DNA of 64,000 nt from positions 262,492 to 326,491 of the forward strand of contig NZ_JANUQM010000009.1 of NCBI RefSeq assembly GCF_030386795.1, in the 5' to 3' direction. Source of the stretch: Streptomyces sp. S.PNR 29 (GTDB lineage: Bacteria; Actinomycetota; Actinomycetes; Streptomycetales; Streptomycetaceae). The notes beneath the pieces are model-generated. The model had not been told where the DNA came from and ran no database searches. It was given only the letters and a program-made list of their open reading frames with translations. The translations under genes were made by a program, and so were the position numbers. Of this stretch, positions 34,969 to 43,994 are shown piece after piece. How positions within the stretch are numbered: position 1 is the first letter of the stretch; each line of letters opens with the position of its first letter.

Positions 34969-36252
34969 TCAGATGAACGAGTTGATCTCAATCGTCTCGT
35001 CCCGCCCCGGACCGACGCCGATCGCGGAGATCGGGGCGCCGGACATCTCCTCCAGGGCCTTGACGTAGTTCTGGGCGTTCTTCGGCAGGTCGGCGAAGGT
35101 CTTGGCCTTGCTGATGTCCTCGCTCCAGCCCGGCAGCATCTCGTAGACCGGCTTGGCGTGGTGGAAGTCCGACTGCGAGTACGGCAGCTCCTCGACCCGC
35201 TTGCCGTCGATCTCGTACGCCACGCAGACCGGGATCTCCTCCCAGCCGGTCAGCACGTCGAGCTTGGTGAGGAAGAAGTCGGTGAGGCCGTTGACACGGG
35301 TGGCGTAGCGGGCGATCACCGCGTCGAACCAGCCGCAGCGCCGGTCACGGCCGGTCGTCACGCCCCGCTCTCCGCCGATGCGGCGCAGCGCCTCGCCGTC
35401 CTCGTCGAACAGCTCGGTCGGGAAGGGGCCGGAGCCGACGCGGGTGGTGTACGCCTTCAGGATGCCGATGACCCGGCTGATCCTGGTCGGGCCGACGCCC
35501 GCGCCCGTGCACGCGCCGCCCGCGGTGGGGTTCGAGGACGTCACGAAGGGATAGGTGCCGTGGTCGATGTCCAGCAGCGTGCCCTGGCCGCCCTCGAAGA
35601 GCACGACCTTGTCGTCGTCGAGCGCCTGGTTGAGGATCAGCACCGTGTCGGCGACGTACGGCTCGATCTTCGCGGCGTAGCCCAGCAGCTCCTCGACCAC
35701 CTGGTCGACGGCGATCGCGCGCCGGTTGTACAGCTTGGTGAGGATCTGGTTCTTGACGTCGAGGGCCGCCTCGACCTTCTGCGTCAGGATCGACTCGTCG
35801 TAGAGGTCCTGCACCCGGATGCCGACGCGGTTGATCTTGTCAGCGTAGGTGGGACCGATGCCGCGCCCGGTCGTGCCGATCTTCCGCTTTCCGAGGAAGC
35901 GTTCGGTCACCTTGTCGACGGTGACGTTGTACGGCGTGATGATGTGTGCGTTGCCGCTGATCAGCAACTTCGACGTGTCGACGCCGCGCTCGTTCAGTCC
36001 GCTCAGCTCGGAGAGCAGGACCGACGGGTCGACGACGACACCGTTTCCGATGACGGGCACGCAGCCGGGCGACAGGATTCCGGAAGGGAGGAGGTGCAGT
36101 GCGTACTTCTGGTCGCCGACGACGACGGTGTGGCCGGCGTTGTTGCCGCCCTGATAACGCACTACGTAGTCAACCGACCCGCCGAGCAGGTCCGTGGCCT
36201 TTCCCTTGCCTTCGTCACCCCACTGAGCACCGAGCAGCACAAGTGCGGGCAC
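34969..36252 (-). CDS. purA: Adenylosuccinate synthetase
   Basis: A 427-residue enzyme that joins IMP and aspartate with GTP to form adenylosuccinate, the first committed step to AMP. The glycine loop GAQWGDEGKGK (8-18), catalytic Asp13 and the GGNNAGHTV motif, IGTTGRGIGPTYADK, GTLLDIDHGTYPFVTSSN and the C-terminal GVGPGRDETI are all intact. The start is GTG at 36252 with GGAAGGGG upstream. It stands alone between terminator and regulator, as in other streptomycetes. Confidence 0.97.
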   Translation of the reverse strand: MPALVLLGAQWGDEGKGKATDLLGGSVDYVVRYQGGNNAGHTVVVGDQKYALHLLPSGILSPGCVPVIGNGVVVDPSVLLSELSGLNERGVDTSKLLISGNAHIITPYNVTVDKVTERFLGKRKIGTTGRGIGPTYADKINRVGIRVQDLYDESILTQKVEAALDVKNQILTKLYNRRAIAVDQVVEELLGYAAKIEPYVADTVLILNQALDDDKVVLFEGGQGTLLDIDHGTYPFVTSSNPTAGGACTGAGVGPTRISRVIGILKAYTTRVGSGPFPTELFDEDGEALRRIGGERGVTTGRDRRCGWFDAVIARYATRVNGLTDFFLTKLDVLTGWEEIPVCVAYEIDGKRVEELPYSQSDFHHAKPVYEMLPGWSEDISKAKTFADLPKNAQNYVKALEEMSGAPISAIGVGPGRDETIEINSFI

Positions 36253-36376
36253 GCGCGTACACCCCTTCCGGGCGGGGCATGTCCAAGGTCAGGGGCGTAC
36301 GCGGAGGGTATCCGCCGCGCACACCGCGACCGTCGTTGGCCGCAAACCGTCGGACCGGGTGCCCCGGAATAGACGA

Positions 36377-36404
36377 AGCCCCTGGCGCAATAGCGCAAGG
36401 GGCT
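36377..36404. terminator. Hairpin between purA and the DAGK-like gene
   Basis: Arms AGCCCCT (36377-36383) and AGGGGCT (36398-36404) continue, past one mismatch, into GCGC/GCGC around a small loop. It is 34 bases before the DAGK-like ATG and about 125 bases upstream of purA on the other strand, so it may be a 5' leader structure of either gene rather than a terminator. Confidence 0.45.
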
Positions 36405-36437
36405 CTTGCACAAAGATGCTACCCGAGGAAGCGAGGC

Positions 36438-37289
36438 ATGGCCGAGGTGGCGACTTTCGCGACGTCCGAGCAGCTGCTGGTGGTCATCGACCCGGTCGCC
36501 CGTCGGACGGACGGCGAGTCCGTACGGATCGCGAAAGACGTGCTCAGCGCGGGTGCGGCGAGTACGAAGGTGTGTCTGCCGGACGGCCCGGAGGAGTTCG
36601 CCCGGGCGCTGCGGCGGCGGGGTTCGCGCCGGCCGGTGGTCGTGGGCGACGACCGGGCGCTGGTGCGGGCGGTGTCGCTGCTGCACCGGCAGCGGGAGCT
36701 GGCCGGATGCGCGCTGTCGGTGGTGCCGGTGGGCCCGTCCCTCGGGCTGTCCCGTTCGCTGGGGCTGCCGACGGGGGCGGTGGCCGCGGCGCGGGCGGTG
36801 CTGGACGGGGCGGAACGGCGGATGGACCTGCTGGTCGACGACAGCGACGGGGTGGTGCTGGGGGCGGTGGGGATCCCACCGGTGTCCGCACGGGAGGCCG
36901 CGCTGCCCCTCGTACGCCCCTGGCTGCGGACGTGCCAGTCCCTCGTCCGCACCCTGGTGGCCGCCAGGCCGTCCAGACTCACGTCCGACCCGGCCGGATC
37001 CGGTCCCGCACGGCTGCGGGTCGAGGTCGACGGGGCGACGCTGGTCGACCTGGACCAGCCGGTCGAGGGTGTGTCGGTGTCGCCGGGAGAGTCAGGGGTG
37101 GCCGAGGTGGAGGTACGGCCGGTGTCCGTGGGCGCGGAGGCGACGCCGCTGATGGCGGCGGGGCGAACGGTGACCGTGTCGGGGGCGCACTTCCGGTACC
37201 GGGGGGATGTGGGGGTGTCGGGTCCGGTGCGGACGCGGACGTGGGTGGTGCGGGAGGGGGCCTGGGCGCTGACGTTGCCGGCGGGGTGA
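36438..37289 (+). CDS. Degenerate diacylglycerol-kinase-like protein
   Basis: A 283-residue protein with the DAGK/NAD-kinase-like fold order, but the catalytic GGDGT motif is VGDDR (69-73) and the GTxNDFA loop is replaced by GPSLGLSRSLG (99-109). The C-terminal domain (RLRVEVDGATLVDLDQPVEGVSVS; VEVRPVSVGAEATPLMAAGRTVTVSG) keeps the beta-sandwich pattern of the family. It is unlikely to phosphorylate lipids and may be a sensor or scaffold. ATG 36438 has GAGGAAGCGAGG upstream. It diverges from purA. Confidence 0.7.
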   Translation: MAEVATFATSEQLLVVIDPVARRTDGESVRIAKDVLSAGAASTKVCLPDGPEEFARALRRRGSRRPVVVGDDRALVRAVSLLHRQRELAGCALSVVPVGPSLGLSRSLGLPTGAVAAARAVLDGAERRMDLLVDDSDGVVLGAVGIPPVSAREAALPLVRPWLRTCQSLVRTLVAARPSRLTSDPAGSGPARLRVEVDGATLVDLDQPVEGVSVSPGESGVAEVEVRPVSVGAEATPLMAAGRTVTVSGAHFRYRGDVGVSGPVRTRTWVVREGAWALTLPAG

Positions 37290-37302
37290 GCGGGCTGCCG
37301 GG

Positions 37303-37893
37303 TCAGGGCGACGTGAATTCCGCTGTGTCCAGCGTGCAGTCGAACGGCTCGGGGATGGGGAGCTTCTCGCCGAACGGCCTGGTGCAGCGCGACTCGTAGC
37401 CCTTTTCGGAGGGCGTCCAGAGGACGGTGGCCTGCTGTTCTTGCATGTCGAGGATCAGGTAGACGGGGATGCCCGCCCTTCCGTAGACCGTCACCTTGTC
37501 GGACAGGTCGTCGTCGCGAGTGGAGGGAGAGGTCAGCTCGGCGACGAACAGGAGGCCCTGGCCGTCGAGGCGGTTGGCCGTCGTCTCAAGAGTCCGCTCA
37601 TGCGTCACGTGAATATCCGGGCCGTAAGCGCGTTCGTCCCCCGGGAAGAGGTACAGAGCCGGTGCCCGATCAAGGACGTGGCTCTCCGGGAGATACGGCT
37701 CCAGCTGCTGGCACACCAGCCGCATGACGCGGAGGTAGTACCCCTTCGACCACGGCGACAAGACGATGCTCCCCTTGATGATCTCGGCCTTGTAGCCGGC
37801 GGGCACGATCAGCTCGTCGAGGTCGTCCAGCAACTCCTCGAAGCCTCGGGGCTCGGTGCCGCTTATCGTCGGTCGCTCTGCCATGAGTGTCAT
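37303..37893 (-). CDS. Uma2-family restriction-endonuclease-like protein
   Basis: A 196-residue protein of the Uma2/DUF820 family with a PD-(D/E)XK-like core: EIIKGSIVLSPWSKGYYLRVMRLV, ALYLFPGDERAYGPDIHV (the P-D element), LLFVAELTSPSTRDDDLSDKVTVYGRAGIPVYLIL (the E-x-K element). These proteins are abundant in streptomycetes and their biological role is undefined. ATG 37893 has GGGAGGG about 8 bases upstream; ATG 37884 is possible. It is the intact counterpart of the truncated family member at 21138-21362. Confidence 0.9.
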   Translation of the reverse strand: MTLMAERPTISGTEPRGFEELLDDLDELIVPAGYKAEIIKGSIVLSPWSKGYYLRVMRLVCQQLEPYLPESHVLDRAPALYLFPGDERAYGPDIHVTHERTLETTANRLDGQGLLFVAELTSPSTRDDDLSDKVTVYGRAGIPVYLILDMQEQQATVLWTPSEKGYESRCTRPFGEKLPIPEPFDCTLDTAEFTSP

Positions 37894-37963
37894 GATGCGC
37901 CCTCCCGTTGATGCGGACCAGCCGGCACTCAGAGTAGCTGATCGACTACGCCGAATGGGCGCA

Positions 37964-38482
37964 TCACCGGCCGAAGACCCTCTCCCGATGGACCCGCCAC
38001 CGCTCCATCATCTCCGCGACGTCCTTCTCGATGAACTCGAAGAACGCCAGGGTCTCGGCCAGCCTGCGCCCCGCGGGGGTCTCGGCACCCAGACTGGTCA
38101 CGCCCTCGCGCAGGGCGTCCTCCCAGCGTTTGATGATGGCCTCGCGGTTGGTGATCGCCTCGTACCACTGGTCGCTGTGGACGCGGTAGCGCTCCCGCCG
38201 CGACCCCGGCTCCCGCTCGCGCGACACCAGGTGCACCTGGGCCAGATAGCGCACGGCGCCTGAGACGGCAGCGGGGCTGATCCTCAGCCGCTCGCCCAGC
38301 TCCGCGGAGGTCAGCGTGCCGCTGTCGGAGGCGAGCAGCGCCGCGAACACCCGGGCCGGCATGCGCGGCACGCCCGCCTCGACGAGCTGCGCCGCGAAGT
38401 TCTCCACGAACCGCGAGACCGACTCCGGATCCCGCTCCACCGACTCGGGCTCCCTCATCTCATCACCCACGTCACGAGCCAT
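37964..38482 (-). CDS. GbsR/MarR-type regulator divergent from ABC exporter
   Basis: A 172-residue regulator with a winged helix (PRMPARVFAALLASDSGTLTSAELGERLRISPAAVSGAVRYLAQVHLVSREREPGSRRERYRVHSDQW) and a helical C-terminus (PAGRRLAETLAFFEFIEKDVAEMMERW). It resembles GbsR-like regulators found beside drug or peptide exporters. ATG 38482 has AGGG upstream. The divergent promoter region carries a dyad, so it probably represses the ABC genes. Confidence 0.88.
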   Translation of the reverse strand: MARDVGDEMREPESVERDPESVSRFVENFAAQLVEAGVPRMPARVFAALLASDSGTLTSAELGERLRISPAAVSGAVRYLAQVHLVSREREPGSRRERYRVHSDQWYEAITNREAIIKRWEDALREGVTSLGAETPAGRRLAETLAFFEFIEKDVAEMMERWRVHRERVFGR

Positions 38483-38505
38483 ACCACCACCCTAGCCGAG
38501 CTTTA

Positions 38506-38548
38506 TACGCTTCCTTAACTTCACAAATTTCTGAAAGAAGCGTAGGTT
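38506..38548. promoter_or_regulatory. Divergent promoter and dyad for the ABC exporter
   Basis: On the plus strand TTCACA (38520-38525), 17 bases, TAGGTT (38543-38548) form a good promoter whose start falls at the ATG of the ABC gene (38556), so the message would be leaderless. Arms TACGCTTC (38506-38513) and GAAGCGTA (38537-38544) form a dyad over it, overlapping the -10 box. The region is distinctly AT-rich. Confidence 0.65.
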
Positions 38549-38555
38549 CTGAAGC

Positions 38556-39452
38556 ATGACGAAGGCCATCACGGTGTCCGGACTGCACAAGTCCTTCGGC
38601 CGTACGCACGCGCTCGACGGGCTCGACCTGGAGGTCGAACGCGGCGAAGTGCACGGCTTCCTCGGCCCCAACGGCGCCGGAAAGTCCACCACCATCCGCG
38701 TCCTGCTCGGCCTGCTGCGCGCCGACTCGGGCGCCGCGCAGGTCCTCGGGCGCGATCCGTGGGCGGACGCGGTGGAGGTGCACCGCCGGATCGCATACGT
38801 CCCCGGCGACGTGACGCTCTGGCGCAACCTCTCCGGCGGCGAGGTCATCGACCTCTACGGCCGCCTGCGCGGAGGGCTCGACCCCCGGCGCCGGGCCGAG
38901 CTGATCGAGCGGTTCGAGCTCGACCCCACGAAGAAGGGCCGGACCTACTCCAAGGGCAACCGGCAGAAGGTCGCCCTGGTCGCCGCGTTCGCCTCGGACG
39001 TCGACCTGCTGATCCTGGACGAGCCGACCTCGGGCCTGGACCCGCTGATGGAAGAGGTGTTCCAGCGCTGCGTGGCGGAGGAGCGGGACAAGGGGCGCAC
39101 CATCCTGCTGTCCTCGCACATCCTGAGCGAGGTCGAGGAGCTGTGCGACCGCGTGAGCATCATCCGCAAGGGCCGTACGGTCGAGAGCGGCTCCCTCGCC
39201 GACCTGCGCCACCTGACGCGGACGAGCGTCACGGCCGAACTCGCGGGCCCGCCCGACGGCTTGGCCCGGCTGCCCGGCGTCCACGACCTCGACGTACAAG
39301 GCCGTCGCGTCCGCCTCCAGGTCGACACCGACAAGCTGGACGCGGTCCTGCGCTCGCTGAGCGAGTCGGGCGTCCGGTCGCTGACGTCGACTCCCCCGAC
39401 GCTGGAGGAGCTGTTCCTGCGGCACTACCAGGACGAGGTGGCCGTCCGATGA
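38556..39452 (+). CDS. ABC exporter ATP-binding protein
   Basis: A 298-residue single ABC ATPase. Walker A GPNGAGKST, Q-loop region in RIAYVPGDV, signature YSKGNRQKVALVAAF (a KGNRQ variant of LSGGQ), Walker B LLILDEPTSGLDP and switch HIL. The C-terminal extension is typical of drug/antibiotic exporter ATPases. The degenerate signature is common in the multidrug-ABC subgroup that pairs with one large permease. No ribosome site; leaderless. Its stop overlaps the permease ATG (ATGA). Confidence 0.92.
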   Translation: MTKAITVSGLHKSFGRTHALDGLDLEVERGEVHGFLGPNGAGKSTTIRVLLGLLRADSGAAQVLGRDPWADAVEVHRRIAYVPGDVTLWRNLSGGEVIDLYGRLRGGLDPRRRAELIERFELDPTKKGRTYSKGNRQKVALVAAFASDVDLLILDEPTSGLDPLMEEVFQRCVAEERDKGRTILLSSHILSEVEELCDRVSIIRKGRTVESGSLADLRHLTRTSVTAELAGPPDGLARLPGVHDLDVQGRRVRLQVDTDKLDAVLRSLSESGVRSLTSTPPTLEELFLRHYQDEVAVR

Positions 39453-41053
39453 CCGCCCTGACGTTCGGCGTACGGTCCGGGGGTTCCCGCCAACTCGCCG
39501 GAACCGGCACGCTGCTGCGGTTCGCCCTGCGCCGTGACCGGGTCCTGATCCCCGTCTGGGTCGCGGTGAACGCGCTCATGGTGCTCTCCATGCCGAACAC
39601 GCTGAAGGGCCTGTACGGCACCGCCGCCGAACGCGCCGACCTGATGCGGCAGATGGGGACCAACTCCTCCCTGCGCGCGATGGTCGGCCCGGTCTTCGGT
39701 GACTCCCTCGGCGCGCTGACGGCCTGGCGCGTCGGCGTCTACGCGGGCGCCCTGGCGGCCGTGACGAGCCTGCTCGTCGTGGTACGGCACACGCGGGACG
39801 AGGAGGAGAGCGGCCGGCAGGAGCTGGTGGCGTCCGGGACGGTGGGGCGCAGGGCCTCGCTGACGGCGGCGCTGCTCGCGGCCGCGGTCGCCAACGCCGT
39901 CCTCGCGCTGCTGGTGACGGCCGGGCTGGCCGGGCAGGGCGCCTCGGGCGCGGTGGCCCTCGGGCTGGGCATCGCGGGCGTCGGCATGGTCTTCGCCACG
40001 ATGGCGGCGATCGTCGCCCAGCTCACGGAGAGCGCGCGGCTCGCCCGGGGGCTCACGGCGGCGGTGCTGGGTGCCGCCTTCGTGCTGCGCGCGGCGGGCG
40101 ACTCGGGTACGGACGACGGCTCGTCGGTGCTGACGTGGCTGTCGCCGCTGGGCTGGCTGGAGAACGTACGGCCGTTCGCCGCCGAACGCTGGTGGGTGCT
40201 GCTGTTGCTGCTCGGGGCGACGCTGCTCCAGGGGGCGGCGGCGTACGGGCTGGCCGGGCGCCGGGACGTCGGCATGAGCTTCCTGCCGACCCGGCCGGGA
40301 CCGGCGGCCGGACGGCTCGGTACGGCCGGCGCGCTGGCCTGGCGGCTGCAGCGCGGGAGCGTCCTCGGCTGGAGCGTCGGCTTCTTCCTCGCCGGGGTCG
40401 TCTACGGCGGTATGACCGAGGGGGCGGCCGACCTGGTCGGTGACAACGCGGACGCCCGCCGGATCATCGAGCGGATGGGCGGGCAGGCCGGACTGACGGA
40501 CGCGTTCCTGTCGGCGATGGTCGGGATGCTGGGGCTGGTCGCCGCGCTGTACGTCGTGGCGTCGGTACTGCGGCTGCACGGCGAGGAGACCTCGGGGCGG
40601 GCGGAGCCGGTGCTGGCGGGCGCGGTGGGGCGGCTGCGGTGGGCGGCCGGCCACCTGGCGGTGGCGTTCGGCGGCTCGCTGCTGATCATGCTGCTCGCGG
40701 GTGCGGGCTTCGCCGTCGGCTACGGCCAGGAGGTGGGTCCCGTCCTGGGGGCGTGCCTGGTGCAGCTCCCGGCGGTGTGGGTGATCGGCGGGGTGGCGGT
40801 GCTGCTGTACGGGCTGCTCCCCCGGGCGGCGGTGGCCGCGTGGGGCGTGGCGGGGGCCGTCCTGTTGCTGGGCTGGGTCGGACCCGCGCTGGACGTACCG
40901 CAGGCGGTGCTGGACCTGTCGCCGTTCGGCCATCTGCCCAAGATGCCGGGCGGAGCCATGGAGTGGGGGCCGGTGACGGTCCTGCTGGGGCTGGCCGTGG
41001 TGCTGGTGGCCGTCGGACTGGCGGGGCTGCGGCGGCGGGACCTGACGACCTGA
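39449..41053 (+). CDS. ABC exporter permease (multidrug/polyketide type)
   Basis: A 534-residue membrane protein with about twelve hydrophobic helices in two halves (for example FALRRDRVLIPVWVAVNALMVLSMPNTL and WRLQRGSVLGWSVGFFLAGVVYGGM), the fused-permease form that pairs with a dimeric ATPase. Related proteins export polyketides or other antibiotics; the substrate is unknown. Coupled by ATGA to the ATPase and controlled with it by the divergent GbsR/MarR-type regulator. Confidence 0.9.
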   Translation: MTALTFGVRSGGSRQLAGTGTLLRFALRRDRVLIPVWVAVNALMVLSMPNTLKGLYGTAAERADLMRQMGTNSSLRAMVGPVFGDSLGALTAWRVGVYAGALAAVTSLLVVVRHTRDEEESGRQELVASGTVGRRASLTAALLAAAVANAVLALLVTAGLAGQGASGAVALGLGIAGVGMVFATMAAIVAQLTESARLARGLTAAVLGAAFVLRAAGDSGTDDGSSVLTWLSPLGWLENVRPFAAERWWVLLLLLGATLLQGAAAYGLAGRRDVGMSFLPTRPGPAAGRLGTAGALAWRLQRGSVLGWSVGFFLAGVVYGGMTEGAADLVGDNADARRIIERMGGQAGLTDAFLSAMVGMLGLVAALYVVASVLRLHGEETSGRAEPVLAGAVGRLRWAAGHLAVAFGGSLLIMLLAGAGFAVGYGQEVGPVLGACLVQLPAVWVIGGVAVLLYGLLPRAAVAAWGVAGAVLLLGWVGPALDVPQAVLDLSPFGHLPKMPGGAMEWGPVTVLLGLAVVLVAVGLAGLRRRDLTT

Positions 41054-41093
41054 GGGTGGCGGCTCAGCCGGCGTACTGCCTGAGCTGTGGTGG

Positions 41094-42314
41094 TCACCCC
41101 ACCTCGACGCTCAGCCCCTCAAGCCCCCGGATCACGAAGTTCGGTTTCCGCTCCGGCTCCGCGGCGAGGCTGAGTGCCGGGGCCTGCTCCAGCAGGGCCT
41201 TCATGGAGGCCGCCAGTTCGATGCGGGCCAGCGGGGCGCCGATGCAGTAGTGGATGCCGGCGCTGAAGGAGATGTGCGGGTTGTCCTTGCGGGTGAGGTC
41301 CAGGCGGTCGGGGGACCGGAAGACCGTCGGGTCATGGTTGGCGGAGCCGAAGAGCATGGCGATCTCCGCGCCGCGCGGGATCGTCGTGCCGTCGATCTCG
41401 ATCTCATCCAGGACCCAGCGCTCGAAGAGCTGGAGCGGGGTGTCGTAGCGCATCAGCTCCTCGACCGCCGGCGGAACCAGGGAGTGGTCGGCGCGCAGGG
41501 CCGCCAGCTGGCCGGGGTTGCGGAACAGCGCCCACCAGCCGTTGACCGTGGCGTTCACCGTGGCCTCGTGGCCGGCGTTGAGGAGGAGGACGGCCGTGGA
41601 GATCATCTCCTGCTCGGTGAGGCGGTCCCCCTCGTCGTACGCCGCGATGAGGCCCGAGATCAGGTCCTCGCCCGGTTCCTCGCGGCGGGCCGCGATCAGC
41701 TCCCGCAAATAGTCCGAGAACTCCACCGACGCGCGGACCGCCTTCGTCGCCGTCTCCTCCGACGGGTTCAGCTCGTACATCCCGCAGATGTCGGCCGACC
41801 AGGGCCGCAGCTGTGCCCGGTCCGGCTCCGGGATGCCCAGCATCTCGGCGATCACCGCGACCGGGAGCGGCTCGGCGACGTCCGTCAGCAGGTCGCCGCC
41901 GCCCTTCGCCACCAGCGCGGCCACCAGGTCACCCGCCAGATGGTCCACATACGGCTTCAGCCGCTCCACCGTGCGCGGCGTGAACGCCTTCGACACCAGA
42001 CGCCGGATGCGGGTGTGGTCCGGCGGCTCCAGGTCGAGCATGCCGTGGTCGTTGAGCGTGTGGAACGGCTCGTGCTCCGGCGGGGGCGGCGTACGGCCGA
42101 AGTCCTCGTGGGTGAAGCGGTGCTGGTACGTCCGGCCCAGGCGGCGGTCCCGCAGCAGCGCCGAGACGTCCGCGTGGTGCGGGACGAGCCACTGGTTCGT
42201 CGGCTCGTAGTAGTGCACCCGGCCGCGCTCGCGCAGTTCGGCGTAGGCGGGGTACGGGTCGGCGAGGAACGCCGGGTCCCAGGGGGCGAACGGGAGGCCG
42301 GTGGGAGCTGACAT
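41094..42314 (-). CDS. Cytochrome P450
   Basis: A 406-residue class I bacterial P450. The I-helix oxygen motif is LLNAGHEATVN, the ExxR motif is ELMR in AVEELMRYDTPLQLFERW, and the heme loop FSAGIHYCIGAPLAR places the ligand at Cys357. It needs ferredoxin partners, none of which is adjacent. Its substrate could be a polyketide, terpene or fatty acid. It is divergent from the methyltransferase gene and convergent with the ABC permease. Confidence 0.94.
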   Translation of the reverse strand: MSAPTGLPFAPWDPAFLADPYPAYAELRERGRVHYYEPTNQWLVPHHADVSALLRDRRLGRTYQHRFTHEDFGRTPPPPEHEPFHTLNDHGMLDLEPPDHTRIRRLVSKAFTPRTVERLKPYVDHLAGDLVAALVAKGGGDLLTDVAEPLPVAVIAEMLGIPEPDRAQLRPWSADICGMYELNPSEETATKAVRASVEFSDYLRELIAARREEPGEDLISGLIAAYDEGDRLTEQEMISTAVLLLNAGHEATVNATVNGWWALFRNPGQLAALRADHSLVPPAVEELMRYDTPLQLFERWVLDEIEIDGTTIPRGAEIAMLFGSANHDPTVFRSPDRLDLTRKDNPHISFSAGIHYCIGAPLARIELAASMKALLEQAPALSLAAEPERKPNFVIRGLEGLSVEVG

Positions 42315-42534
42315 GAACGGACGCTAACGCGTCCACCCCGGCGCTGACCAGGGGTCCTGTCGGCCCGGACAAAATCGGTGGCCATGTGGGCACCGACCGC
42401 TCTAACCTCCCTCCGTTCGCGGTCCACACGTCCGAGCGGGGTGCATGTGATGACGGTCCAGGCAACGGCGGCCGGCTACGGCCGGCTGTCCTCCGTGAGC
42501 GCCATGACCTCATCGAACCGAAGGAACCCCTCCT

Positions 42535-43281
42535 GTGGATCTTCCACGCTTCATCACCCTTCAGGAAAGCAGTCACCGCATCCACAACCCGCTCACCGGT
42601 GACAAGCTCGCCGCGCTGGGCCAGGCGCTGCACCTGGAACCCGGGACCCGCGCGCTCGACCTGGCGTGCGGATCGGGCGAGTTGCTGATCACCTGGGCGC
42701 GTGACCACGGCATCACCGGGACCGGGGTGGACATCAGCACGGTGTTCACCGCGCGGGCCCGCGCCCGCGCCGCCGAACTGGGTGTGGCCGACCGGCTCGA
42801 CTTCATCCATGGCGATGCCGCCGGCCATGTCTCCGACGAGCCGGTCGATCTCGCCTCGTGCATCGGCGCCACCTGGATCGGAGGCGGCACGGCCGGCACG
42901 GTCGAACTGCTGAGCCGCAGCCTCCGTCCCGGCGGCCTGATGCTCATCGGCGAGGTGTTCTGGCGGCGGGAACCTCCGCACCAGGAAGCCGTCGAAGCCT
43001 GCCACGCCGCCGGCAAGGACGACTTCGGCACGCTGCCCGAGCTGATCGAACAGTTCGGCGACCTCGGACACGACGTCGTCGAGATGGTGCTGGCCGACCA
43101 GGACAGCTGGGACCGGTACCGGGCGGCGCAGTGGTTCAATCTCCGCCGCTGGCTCGACCAGAACCCCGAGGACGAGCTGGCCGCCGAGGTGCGGAGCGAG
43201 CTCGACACCGCCCCCGCCCGCTACGCGCGCTACGAGCGGGAACTCCTCGGCTGGGGAGTCTTCGCCCTGAAGGGCCGCTGA
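42535..43281 (+). CDS. Class I SAM-dependent methyltransferase
   Basis: A 248-residue methyltransferase. Motif I is ALDLACGSGELLITWA (SAM binding), motif II GVDISTVFTARA, an acidic VDLASCIGATW, and motif III RPGGLMLIGEVFWRREPP. The acceptor is unknown. The GTG at 42535 has AAGGAA about 9 bases upstream. It shares a 220-base divergent region with the P450, so the two may act on one small molecule, but that is inference. Confidence 0.9.
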   Translation: MDLPRFITLQESSHRIHNPLTGDKLAALGQALHLEPGTRALDLACGSGELLITWARDHGITGTGVDISTVFTARARARAAELGVADRLDFIHGDAAGHVSDEPVDLASCIGATWIGGGTAGTVELLSRSLRPGGLMLIGEVFWRREPPHQEAVEACHAAGKDDFGTLPELIEQFGDLGHDVVEMVLADQDSWDRYRAAQWFNLRRWLDQNPEDELAAEVRSELDTAPARYARYERELLGWGVFALKGR

Positions 43282-43290
43282 CGGTCCGCC

Positions 43291-43325
43291 GGGCCTCAAG
43301 GACGGTCGATCCGTCCTTGAGGCCC
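43291..43325. terminator. Bidirectional terminator
   Basis: Perfect 15-bp arms GGGCCTCAAGGACGG (43291-43305) and CCGTCCTTGAGGCCC (43311-43325) enclose TCGAT. It sits between the convergent methyltransferase and response-regulator genes and fits a terminator for both. Confidence 0.85.
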
Positions 43326-43328
43326 CGT

Positions 43329-43994
43329 TCAGCCCGGCGTGACCAGCCGCGCCTCGTACGCGAACACCGCCGCCTGTGTCCGGTCCCTCAGGCCCAGCTT
43401 CACCAGGATCCTGCTCACATGGGTCTTGATCGTCGACTCGGCGACCACCAGCCGCTCGGCGATCTCCGCGTTCGACAGGCCCTGCGCGATCAGGACCAGC
43501 ACCTCCGTCTCCCGCTCGGTGAGATCGCCGTACGCCGCCTGCGCGGACGGCATCAGACGGGGGGCGTCGGACAGCTTCGAGAACTCGGTGATCAGGCGTC
43601 TGGTGACCGAGGGGGCGAGGAGTGCCTCGCCGGAGGCCACCACCCGGACGCCGTCGGCGAGCTGGCGTGCCGAGGCGTCCTTGAGGAGGAAGCCGGAAGC
43701 GCCGGCCCGCAGTGCCTGGTACACGTACTCGTCGAGGTCGAAGGTGGTGAGCACCAGCACCTTCGCCGTGCCGTCCGCGGCGACGATCTCCCGGGTCGCC
43801 TCGATGCCGTTCAGCTCCGGCATGCGGATGTCCATCAGGACGACGTCGGGGCCGAGTTCGCGGACCTTGTCGACGGCCTCCCGGCCGTTGACCGCCTCGC
43901 CGACGACCACGATGTCCGGCATCGCGTTCAGCAGGACGGAGAAGCCCTCGCGCACCATCATCTGGTCGTCCGCGATCAGTACGCGGATGGTCAT
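43329..43994 (-). CDS. NarL/LuxR-family response regulator 1
   Basis: A 221-residue regulator with a receiver domain (phospho-acceptor Asp55 in VVLMDIRMPE; conserved K in FLLKDA) and a C-terminal LuxR HTH (LTERETEVLVLIAQGLSNAEIAERLVVAESTIKTHVSRILVKLGLRDRTQAAVFAYE). It is coupled by a 4-base overlap to histidine kinase 1. It is closely related to the regulator at 45429-46103, pointing to a tandem duplication. Confidence 0.94.
   Translation of the reverse strand: MTIRVLIADDQMMVREGFSVLLNAMPDIVVVGEAVNGREAVDKVRELGPDVVLMDIRMPELNGIEATREIVAADGTAKVLVLTTFDLDEYVYQALRAGASGFLLKDASARQLADGVRVVASGEALLAPSVTRRLITEFSKLSDAPRLMPSAQAAYGDLTERETEVLVLIAQGLSNAEIAERLVVAESTIKTHVSRILVKLGLRDRTQAAVFAYEARLVTPG

Noticed and set aside
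42378..42602. A small open frame between the P450 and methyltransferase genes
   Set aside because: It overlaps the methyltransferase start and has no ribosome site or homology.
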